Positions 1 to 5,333 of a DNA stretch of 5,333 nucleotides are shown one piece after another (the stretch's first letter is position 1; every line of letters starts with the position of its first letter). The DNA lies in NCBI GenBank assembly GCA_003557125.1, contig PWPN01000276.1:1-5333 (forward strand), given 5' to 3'. The notes under the pieces are model-generated. The model did no database searches. It had not been told where the DNA came from and was given only the letters and a program-made list of their open reading frames with translations. Source of the stretch: Phycisphaerae bacterium. Its GTDB lineage: Bacteria > Planctomycetota > Phycisphaerae > UBA1845 > PWPN01. Made by a program: the position numbers and the translations under genes.

Positions 1-2
1 GG

Positions 3-3000
3 TACAGTCTCCACGGCTCGTTGGCCGGCGCGGACTGCTTCTTCGTGCTCTCCGAGGCCGACAAGGACGCGTCCAAGGGGGGCATGCAGCCGGTGATGGT
101 CGGGCGCTTCGGCGAGGTTGTCTTCCAGCAGGGGCCGGGCCTCATGGAGCAACCCGGCAAGCCGCAGATTGAGGGGCGGATTCCTCCCGGCCTGACAGGC
201 GAAGCGCTGGCCTATCCGATTGGGATCACCTCCGACCGGAGGACGAACACATTGATCATTTCGGGCCGAGCCGAGCAATTGCTGCTGGTGAAACAGATCG
301 TCAAGGCGGTGGACACCGAGCCGGAGTTCGGCGTCTTCGCGCCGCGCCTCGTTCAGCTCGAGAATGCCAGCGTCGTCGCGATCGCCGACGTGGTCGGGGA
401 GATTGCCGCCCAGCGGCAGACGGTGCTCGAGCAGACCACCGGGGCGACGGCCGCCGAACGACTGCGGACGCTGATCATCCCCGACGTGCGAACGAACAGC
501 CTCGTCATCGTCGCGACCGAGGAGAACTACGAAGAGATTGCAAGTCTGGCCCGGCAACTCGACGGTGTCGAAGAGGACTGGCTCGGCCAGATCCAGATCA
601 TCAATCTGACGCACCTGACAGCCACCACCCTGGCCTCGCAGATCGAGGATCTCTGGGAACGGCGGGCACGGCTGCGGCGCGAGGGCGGCCTGCCGGAGGA
701 TCAGCCGGTCATCGTGGCCGACACGCGGAGCAACGCGCTGGTGATCGCATCGCAGCCCAGCGACTACGAAGCCATTCTGCAGCTCGTCAACAAGCTCGAG
801 GCGCAGGAGCTTGCCCCGATGGCCGACATCCGGCTCATCACGCTCGAGCACAACGATCCGGGTGAGTTGGGTAGCATGCTTGAACAGTTGTGGGAGGCCC
901 GGCTTGCCCAGTCGCTGGCCGAAGGGCAGGTGGAACAACCCGCGGACCGCGTGACGATCGTCGACGACCCGATGACGCGGACGTTGCTGGTCGTCTCGAG
1001 CCGGTCGAACTTCGAGGAGATCCAGAAGCTTGTCACGCAGCTCGACGTGCCGCCCGTCGTCGAGGGGCTCTATCGGATCTTCTACGTTCGCAACGCGGAC
1101 ATCACCAAGGCGGCCGATCTGCTTCAGGAGCTCTTCAGTGAGGGCCTTTATCTAGGACGGGCTGACCCCCAGACGCTGCCGGAGTGGGCGACGCGGGTCA
1201 CGATCGTGCCCGACCTTCGCAGCAGCACGTTGATCGTCAGTGCGAGCCCGCAGAACATGACGATCGTCGAATCGCTGCTCGAGGACATCGATCGCGAGGA
1301 CATTCCCGCGCTGCCGACCGGCGCGCGGTTCTTCCTCGTTCGGCATGCCGACGTGGTCCAGGTGGCCGACACGCTCGAGCAGATGTTCGAAGGCATGCAG
1401 CAGAGCATGACGCCCGAGCAGAGAGACCAGCTCGAGGTGCGGATCATCCCGGACTCGCGGACCCGCACGCTCATCGTGACCGGTGCGCGTCTGGCGTTGC
1501 GCCGGGCCGAGGAACTCGTGCCGCAGCTCGACCGCGAATCGCCCGGCACAGCCTACGAAATGAAGGTCTACGCGCTCGAGCAGGCATCGGCCTCGAAGCT
1601 CGAGCCGATCCTGGCGGACCTCTTCGAACAGCGGATGACCCAGGAACAGGCCGGCCGGCGAACGCCGATCCACATCATCGCCGACGATGCGTCGAACAAC
1701 CTGATCGTCACGGCCTCGATGGATGATCACGGGATGGTTCAGTATCTCGTAAGGCTACTCGATCGCTCCTCCACGATCGCCGAGCAGACGCATGTGATCC
1801 AGCTCGAGCACGCCCGGGCCGACACGATGGCCGACATGATCGGCAGGCTCATCGAGGAGCAGAACCGCGACGCGGCAGGCAGCTTCACGATCGTCCCCGA
1901 GCCGCGGACGAATTCGCTGCTTGTCTGGGCGTCACCGGATCTGCTGCGCAATATCCGCACGATCGCCATGGAACTCGACAACACGCGTCCCAAGGCCGAG
2001 ATGGGGATGCGCGTCTTCAAACTGCGCAACGCCAGGGCCGAAGACCTCGCGCAGCTGCTCGATGACTTCTTCGAGAGAGCCGGTGCAGGCACCCGGGACG
2101 ACGTGCGCCAGATGATCATCAACTTCGGTATGCGGGATCCGTACACGGGCGAACACGTTCCCATGACGCTCGTGCACCAGGACATCACGATCACCCCGGA
2201 TCCGAATACGAACTCGCTGATGGTGCTGGCGCCGGATAAGCACATCCACATGGTCGGGATGATGGTCGAGATGCTCGACAGCGTCGAGCCGGTGACCGCG
2301 GACCTGCGCATCTTCCCGCTGCGCAACGCGGACGCGACACGAATGGCACGGCTGCTCGAGGAACTCTTCCAGACCGGGCGCGCCGCGGACGGCCGCCCCC
2401 AACTCGTGTTCGCTGGCGCTGAAGCGGGCACGGTGCCCGCCGGGCCAGGTGTCATTGATCTGGCATTCTCCGTCGACGAGCGGACCAACTCGCTCATCGC
2501 GGCCGGCAGTCCGTCGTACCTCAAGATCGTCGAACGGCTCGTCTTCGAGCTGGATCGCGTCGAGATGGAAGAGCGTATCGCGCGCGTCGTGCACCTGCGG
2601 AACCGTCAGCCCGAAGTCGTGGCGACCGCGATGCGGGCGTATTTCGAGGAGGAACAACGGGCGCTGCGCGAGGTCGCCGAGGGTGAGGCGGCGCTAAGGC
2701 AGTTGCAGCGCATGGTCGTCATCGAACCGGGTGGCGAAGGGTCCAGCGCGCTGCTGTTGCGGTACAACCCCCGCATGGAGGCCGAGGTTCTCAACGTCCT
2801 CAACGAGCTCGACCGCGCGCCGGCGATGGTGATGATCCAGGTGCTCATCGCCGAGGTGACGCTGGATGATCGGTTCGAACTCGGGATGGAGTTCGCGCTT
2901 CAGGACCTCTCGTTCAGCAAGCAGGCCGTGGAAGGGCCGCCCGGGATCGTCACCGGCCCCGGTCATGATTTCATACTCGGAACCGATATCGGCGGCGCGA

Positions 3001-3881
3001 CGAGCGAGACCGGCCTGGGCGGTTTCACCTTCACCGTCACGAGCGAGGATTTCAACTTCCTGTTCCGCGCGCTTCAGGTCGAAGGGCGACTCGAGGTGCT
3101 CAGCAGGCCGGCCATCATGGTGCAGGACAACCAGGAGGCAGCCATCACCATCGGCGAACGCGTCCCGACGGTCCAGAACGTCGTGGTCTCCGCAGCCGGC
3201 GTGATCACGCCGAGCGTCACCTACGAGAAAGTGGGCGTGCTCCTGAACGTGACGCCGATCGTCAACCCGGACGGTTTCGTCAGCATGCAGATCGCCCCGG
3301 AGATCTCCTCGATCGGCGTCTCGAGCATTTCGATCGGAGGGGGCGTCACATTGCCTACGTTCACGGAGCGGTCGGCCGAGACCACGGTGAACGTCAAGGA
3401 TGGTGAAACGATCATTATCGGCGGCCTGATCACCAGCCGCGAGAACAAGAGCGAATCGAAAGCCCCGCTGCTGGGCGACTTGCCGTTGCTGGGGAATCTC
3501 TTCCGGGCCAAGGTGGACACTACCACGCGGACGGAACTGCTCTTCGTGCTCACGCCGCACGTGGTGCGCACGCCGGAAGACCAGCGGCGGTTGTCCCTCG
3601 AGATGCGCGATCAGTCGGGCTTGCTCGAAAATGTCCGCAGAAGCCCGCTCATGGGCAGACTTCAGGTGCGCCCGGATGAGGATCCCTTCGCGCCGGTGGA
3701 GATGCTCGAGCCGATCGAGGAACGGCCGAGGATCGAGGGGCCCGCGCCGATGGGGCCGGAGATCGATGAGCTCGGCCCGCCTCTTTCGATGATCGAGATC
3801 GTCAGGCCGGGGCGTGAAAATCAAGAGGACGCGCCCGCCGAGACGTTCAGCCTGGAAGTTTCCGCACCCGACAGCCCCTGA
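3..3881 (+). CDS. Giant multi-N-domain secretin, GspD/PilQ superfamily (5' end outside window)
   Basis: Outer-membrane secretin pore of a type II secretion or type IV pilus-like system. The frame is open to the window edge. The first possible start inside (TTG at 21, taken as residue 1) has no Shine-Dalgarno and no signal peptide, so the true N-terminus lies upstream. From residue 64 there is a partial and then ten complete N1/KH-like repeats (to about 934), most with a D-x-R-T-N-S-L type signature. The secretin domain (about 935-1182) has GERVPT at 1045-1050, the VGVLLNVTP segment at 1071-1079, DGETIIIGGL at 1127-1136, APLLGDLPLLGNLF at 1148-1161 and TELLFVLTP at 1171-1179. These are the diagnostic secretin blocks. 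A Pro/Glu-rich tail follows, ending at TGA 3879-3881. GspD is usually about 650-700 residues; more than 1290 are visible here. Family membership is certain. The symbol is left empty because GspD and PilQ cannot be separated without the N-terminus and the neighbouring genes. Confidence 0.95.
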   Translation, partial: YSLHGSLAGADCFFVLSEADKDASKGGMQPVMVGRFGEVVFQQGPGLMEQPGKPQIEGRIPPGLTGEALAYPIGITSDRRTNTLIISGRAEQLLLVKQIVKAVDTEPEFGVFAPRLVQLENASVVAIADVVGEIAAQRQTVLEQTTGATAAERLRTLIIPDVRTNSLVIVATEENYEEIASLARQLDGVEEDWLGQIQIINLTHLTATTLASQIEDLWERRARLRREGGLPEDQPVIVADTRSNALVIASQPSDYEAILQLVNKLEAQELAPMADIRLITLEHNDPGELGSMLEQLWEARLAQSLAEGQVEQPADRVTIVDDPMTRTLLVVSSRSNFEEIQKLVTQLDVPPVVEGLYRIFYVRNADITKAADLLQELFSEGLYLGRADPQTLPEWATRVTIVPDLRSSTLIVSASPQNMTIVESLLEDIDREDIPALPTGARFFLVRHADVVQVADTLEQMFEGMQQSMTPEQRDQLEVRIIPDSRTRTLIVTGARLALRRAEELVPQLDRESPGTAYEMKVYALEQASASKLEPILADLFEQRMTQEQAGRRTPIHIIADDASNNLIVTASMDDHGMVQYLVRLLDRSSTIAEQTHVIQLEHARADTMADMIGRLIEEQNRDAAGSFTIVPEPRTNSLLVWASPDLLRNIRTIAMELDNTRPKAEMGMRVFKLRNARAEDLAQLLDDFFERAGAGTRDDVRQMIINFGMRDPYTGEHVPMTLVHQDITITPDPNTNSLMVLAPDKHIHMVGMMVEMLDSVEPVTADLRIFPLRNADATRMARLLEELFQTGRAADGRPQLVFAGAEAGTVPAGPGVIDLAFSVDERTNSLIAAGSPSYLKIVERLVFELDRVEMEERIARVVHLRNRQPEVVATAMRAYFEEEQRALREVAEGEAALRQLQRMVVIEPGGEGSSALLLRYNPRMEAEVLNVLNELDRAPAMVMIQVLIAEVTLDDRFELGMEFALQDLSFSKQAVEGPPGIVTGPGHDFILGTDIGGATSETGLGGFTFTVTSEDFNFLFRALQVEGRLEVLSRPAIMVQDNQEAAITIGERVPTVQNVVVSAAGVITPSVTYEKVGVLLNVTPIVNPDGFVSMQIAPEISSIGVSSISIGGGVTLPTFTERSAETTVNVKDGETIIIGGLITSRENKSESKAPLLGDLPLLGNLFRAKVDTTTRTELLFVLTPHVVRTPEDQRRLSLEMRDQSGLLENVRRSPLMGRLQVRPDEDPFAPVEMLEPIEERPRIEGPAPMGPEIDELGPPLSMIEIVRPGRENQEDAPAETFSLEVSAPDSP
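210..2822 (+). repeat. Eleven tandem secretin N1-type domains (first one partial), protein-level repeat
   Basis: Each unit of about 73-100 residues follows one plan. A strand is followed by a helix around L-x-N-A-x-A-x-x-L-A-x-x-L-x-x-L-F, then a variable loop, a strand with D-x-R-T-N-S-L-I-V, and a second helix ending in L-D. Approximate residue bounds (residue 1 = TTG at 21): partial 64-102, then 103-186, 187-264, 265-345, 346-427, 428-507, 508-584, 585-657, 658-757, 758-849 and 850-934. The signature reads RTN at 74-76, 157-159, 629-631 and 821-823, and TN at 730-731. It has drifted to RSN (236-238), TRT (319-321), RSS (400-402), RTR (480-482) and SNN (558-560). The units at 658 and 758 carry longer loop insertions. 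The copies are diverged, so I see no DNA-level tandem duplication. Boundaries are estimated by eye. Confidence 0.85.
2823..3566 (+). other. Secretin barrel domain (within the secretin CDS)
   Basis: This segment encodes the homo-oligomerising beta-barrel and gate region. It opens with AMVMIQVLIAEVTLDD, the classic entry strand of the fold, and continues through the EGRLEVLSRPAIMVQDNQEA region. The GERVPT block is followed by VGVLLNVTPIVNPDG and IAPEISSIG. The C-terminal signature begins at DGETIIIGG (residue 1127) and ends at LF (1160-1161). As I recall the type II secretin signature pattern, the residue before the first Pro is normally Leu, Ile, Val or Met, and here it is Ala1148. Otherwise every block is present and the domain looks intact. 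Confidence 0.93.
3567..3878 (+). other. Pro/Glu-rich C-terminal tail of the secretin (within CDS)
   Basis: About 104 residues follow the last barrel strand. The first part (about 1183-1205) is probably helical and charged. The rest is rich in Pro, Glu and Asp (for example MLEPIEERPRIEGPAP at 1228-1243) and looks disordered. In several GspD proteins the C-terminal S-domain is where the pilotin lipoprotein binds. This tail occupies the same position but has no similarity that I can recognise to known S-domains. Confidence 0.6.
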
Positions 3882-3895
3882 GCGATCTCAGGGGC
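3874..3895 (+). terminator. Perfect 9-bp hairpin overlapping the secretin stop codon
   Basis: GCCCCTGAG (3874-3882), loop CGAT, then CTCAGGGGC (3887-3895). The stem is perfect and GC-rich, and the TGA stop lies inside its left arm. No U-tract follows directly; the only T run is four bases at 3908-3911. It is therefore not a standard intrinsic terminator. It could be a weak terminator, a 3'-end stabilising hairpin or an attenuation point between the secretin and the lipoprotein genes. Confidence 0.4.
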
Positions 3896-3930
3896 CGCGA
3901 AGGTGCGTTTTGATGTCCGTCGGGCAGGTT

Positions 3931-3936
3931 AGGAGA
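3931..3936 (+). promoter_or_regulatory. Possible Shine-Dalgarno AGGAGA for the first lipoprotein gene
   Basis: AGGAGA ends 11 bases before GTG 3948, slightly longer than the usual spacing. It is the only good Shine-Dalgarno-like match in this intergenic stretch and is the main argument for the upstream start. Confidence 0.45.
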
Positions 3937-3947
3937 AGTGACGGAAC

Positions 3948-4550
3948 GTGACTTATTCGTCTAAACAAAATGTCGTTTTCTACGTTTTCCACTGTGTGGC
4001 ACGTCGTGTCACATGCACAACGTCGGCAGGGCTGGGGATCTGTGCATGGGCTGCACTCATGCTGGCGGGGTGTGCCGCACCGGGGCAGGGGGGGGGCTGG
4101 GGAAACGAAACGCGACATGAGCCGCTCGAGACGAACGTCGTTCGCGTGGCTGCTTACTATCCCTCCCACAATCCATGGATCTGGGACGAAACGCGCACCC
4201 ATGTGCGGGGCATCGTAATCAGTGCTCTCTACCTGGAAGGCCCTAACGTGCTGGGGGTTTTCGGGGACGGGATCATCCGCCCGCGGGTCTATGTGCACGA
4301 TCCGGACGACCTCGGAGATGCGCATCCGCGCCTCGCCAAGGAGTGGGTGTTCGACGTCGACGATGCGAGGCCTTTTCGTTCGAGTCGGCGAACCCTGCTC
4401 GGGGAGGGCTATCGGCTCCACCTGGTCTGGGATGACGAGTTGGATCTCAGCGGGCATCATATTCGCATGGTCGTGGCCTTCGAGCGACGCGACGGGACGT
4501 ACATTTATTCAGGCAAGAAGGACTTTCGCGTCCCGCAAAGGGGAAAATAA
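3948..4550 (+). CDS. Predicted lipoprotein of unknown function (lipobox MLAGC)
   Basis: I do not recognise a family. From GTG 3948 the protein is 200 residues. A basic segment (R19, R20) precedes a hydrophobic stretch ending in the lipobox L-A-G-C, with the lipidated Cys at 42, so the mature protein should be a membrane-anchored lipoprotein of 159 residues. After a Gly-rich linker (46-52), residues about 60-197 alternate hydrophobic and polar positions (VRGIVISALYLEG, VLGVFGDGIIRPRVYV, YRLHLVWDD, HIRMVVAFERRDGTYIYSG). This suggests a small all-beta sandwich. GTG 3996 (residue 17) would give a textbook 25-residue signal peptide. Residues 1-16 use AT-rich codons (TAT, TCT, AAA, CAA, AAT, GTT) unlike the rest, so the shorter start is quite possible although it has no Shine-Dalgarno. 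The gene starts 66 bp after the secretin stop. It contains a nine-G run at 4088-4096. Confidence 0.8.
   Translation: MTYSSKQNVVFYVFHCVARRVTCTTSAGLGICAWAALMLAGCAAPGQGGGWGNETRHEPLETNVVRVAAYYPSHNPWIWDETRTHVRGIVISALYLEGPNVLGVFGDGIIRPRVYVHDPDDLGDAHPRLAKEWVFDVDDARPFRSSRRTLLGEGYRLHLVWDDELDLSGHHIRMVVAFERRDGTYIYSGKKDFRVPQRGK
4082..4102 (+). repeat. Nine-G homopolymer with flanking G4 runs (G-quadruplex-like)
   Basis: The stretch has four G's, CA, nine G's (4088-4096), CT, then four G's, on the coding strand. It matches a four-tract G-quadruplex pattern. It encodes the Gly-rich linker just after the lipid-attachment cysteine. A one-base gain in the run would put translation into TGA at 4118; a one-base loss would lead to TAA at 4216. 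Either change would remove nearly all of the mature domain. Confidence 0.7.
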
Positions 4551-4566
4551 GGCGCGGAAACGCGCC
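4551..4566 (+). terminator. GNRA-loop hairpin directly after the lipoprotein stop codon
   Basis: GGCGCG (4551-4556), loop GAAA, CGCGCC (4561-4566). This is a perfect 6-bp stem closed by a stable GNRA tetraloop, starting at the base after the TAA stop. No T-run follows. It may be a Rho-associated or 3'-end stabilising hairpin, or a partial terminator between the two lipoprotein genes. Confidence 0.35.
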
Positions 4567-4590
4567 GGATGATCAGAACGGAATCTGACA

Positions 4591-4596
4591 AAGGGG
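4591..4596 (+). promoter_or_regulatory. Possible Shine-Dalgarno AAGGGG for the second lipoprotein gene
   Basis: This purine-rich match ends 7 bases before TTG 4604, which is good spacing. It is 19 bases before the in-frame ATG 4616, too far for normal use. It therefore favours the TTG start. Confidence 0.4.
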
Positions 4597-4603
4597 TATC
4601 ACG

Positions 4604-5320
4604 TTGCATCCATGGATGGATCGCAAGCGGACCATGGGAATGGGTATTGTCGGCCTGGCGGTCATGGCGGTGACGATCGGTTGCCGACACGGGCCGGGGG
4701 AGGCCGATGGTTCGACGGGTACTCCCCCCGACTCAGCGCAGGCGACATTTGAAGCCATGCGAGACTGGTACGCACAGGGAGCGTACGCACGCCTGCGACC
4801 CCATATCGACCCGGCCCAGCGCGACAACCTGATCGATCTGCTGGTGGCTTTGGATGAACTCCTGGCTGCCAATGAAGCTGTCCTGGCGGCGATCCGTGCC
4901 GCGTGTCCGACCGCGGATACGGCTCAATTCGATCTGAGCTACCTGCGCGACTGGATGGAGCTCTTTTCGCGGGAGGCCCGGATCGTTCATAAACAGGAGC
5001 AGGACGGACGGGCGGTCTTAACGGTCCAGGTGGGCATGCGCATGCCGTTCGAACGGCTGGAATTCGAGTTCCGTGACGGCAGATGGGTTTACCTGCCCGG
5101 CCGCATCCCGCGCGAAACGGCTTCAGCCGTACGGCGATTGATCGTCACGCTCGATCGATTTCGCGTGACCGTGGCGTCAGAACGTCCCGTGACGGAAGAT
5201 ACGCTCCTCCAGGAGTATCGGATACGGGTCCGGCCGAGACTGGCACAGATCGTACGTACCGCCCGGGAGGTCGATCCTTCGGCATCGGCACAGCCGGACG
5301 GGCACGCTGTCGTTCGGTGA
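4604..5320 (+). CDS. Second predicted lipoprotein, unknown function, helical then beta
   Basis: I do not recognise a family. From TTG 4604 the protein is 238 residues. DRKR (6-9) followed by a hydrophobic stretch (11-26) and the relaxed lipobox V-T-I-G-C puts the lipidated Cys at 27, leaving 212 mature residues. Thr at -3 is less usual than Leu, so lipidation is likely but not certain. After a low-complexity linker (28-44), residues about 45-125 look mainly alpha-helical (ATFEAMRDWYAQGAYARL, then LLVALDELLAANEAVLAAI). Residues about 137-165 form beta strands (AVLTVQVGMRMPFERLEFEF, RDGRWVYLPG), a layout reminiscent of NTF2-like or DUF-type scaffolds. A charged helical C-terminus follows. ATG 4616 (residue 5) is an alternative start with an equally good signal peptide. 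The gap to the previous gene is 53 bp and the same strand suggests co-transcription. Confidence 0.85.
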   Translation: MHPWMDRKRTMGMGIVGLAVMAVTIGCRHGPGEADGSTGTPPDSAQATFEAMRDWYAQGAYARLRPHIDPAQRDNLIDLLVALDELLAANEAVLAAIRAACPTADTAQFDLSYLRDWMELFSREARIVHKQEQDGRAVLTVQVGMRMPFERLEFEFRDGRWVYLPGRIPRETASAVRRLIVTLDRFRVTVASERPVTEDTLLQEYRIRVRPRLAQIVRTAREVDPSASAQPDGHAVVR

Positions 5321-5333
5321 ACGAGCGACGCGA
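5317..5333 (+). CDS. Possible start of a next gene, overlapping stop/start GTGA (truncated by window)
   Basis: GTG at 5317 overlaps the TGA of the previous gene by the common 4-base GTGA arrangement and stays open for the remaining codons (AAC GAG CGA CGC). Only five codons are visible. The nearest purine-rich match, GGACGGG, ends about 14 bases upstream. The call rests on the translational-coupling geometry alone. Confidence 0.2.

Noticed and set aside
1152..2657. Several + and - strand frames of 60-260 codons inside the secretin gene
   Set aside because: The secretin frame here encodes a regular repeat pattern, and the other frames give low-complexity Arg/Ser-rich products typical of shadow frames.
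350..3710. Frequent CTCGAG hexamers in the secretin gene
   Set aside because: They are Leu-Glu codon pairs (CTC GAG) recurring in helices of a GC-rich gene, with no regular spacing or flanking conservation.
2694..3824. Long open frame on the - strand (376 codons) antisense to the secretin
   Set aside because: It lies wholly opposite strongly conserved secretin codons. Its product is rich in Arg, His and Asp with no recognisable domain, as expected of a GC-rich antisense shadow.
3908..3947. TTGATG as a possible -35 box upstream of the first lipoprotein
   Set aside because: There is no acceptable -10 element at 16-18 bp spacing (the sequence there is around GAGAAG), so I do not call a promoter.
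3888..4460. Open frame of 190 codons on the - strand over the first lipoprotein gene
   Set aside because: The + strand frame has a signal peptide and lipobox, plausible beta strands and a stop followed by a hairpin. The - strand product has no such features and covers the hairpin region.
4768..4790. Short direct repeat GTACGCA occurring twice within about 20 bp
   Set aside because: It is only seven bases long, lies in coding sequence and encodes different residue contexts, so it fits chance.

Overview
This GC-rich, fully coding window carries three consecutive genes on the + strand. They are the 3' part of a very large outer-membrane secretin (GspD/PilQ superfamily) and two downstream genes that each encode a predicted lipoprotein of unknown function. 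A fourth gene may begin in the last bases. I see no tRNA, rRNA, CRISPR array, insertion sequence or integrase. The GC-rich diderm setting, a secretin with many tandem N-domains, and lipoproteins I cannot place in any family suggest Planctomycetota (for example a Phycisphaerae-like genome). This is an impression from composition and protein style, not a demonstrated assignment; another GC-rich diderm phylum such as Myxococcota is possible.

Region 1 (1-3881): the reading frame is open to the left edge, so the secretin's N-terminus (signal peptide and any N0 or AMIN domain) lies outside the window. The visible part has one partial and ten complete tandem N1/KH-like secretin N-domains, then a canonical secretin barrel domain, then a Pro/Glu-rich tail of about 100 residues. 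Classical GspD has three N1-type repeats and PilQ usually one, so this protein has an unusually long periplasmic section.

Region 2 (3882-4550): a 9-bp perfect hairpin overlaps the secretin stop codon. It is followed by an AT-rich stretch and a gene for a lipoprotein of about 160 mature residues. This gene has a nine-G run, potentially G-quadruplex forming, just after the lipobox cysteine. Its start codon is uncertain (GTG 3948 or GTG 3996).

Region 3 (4551-5333): a GNRA-loop hairpin follows the second stop. It is followed by a gene for a second, unrelated lipoprotein of about 210 mature residues, whose TGA overlaps a possible GTG start of a next gene.

Functionally, the secretin should form the outer-membrane pore of a type II secretion or type IV pilus-like machine. 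The two short-spaced, co-directional lipoprotein genes could encode accessory factors such as pilotin-like or assembly proteins. That link rests only on gene order and predicted lipidation; no sequence motif shows it.
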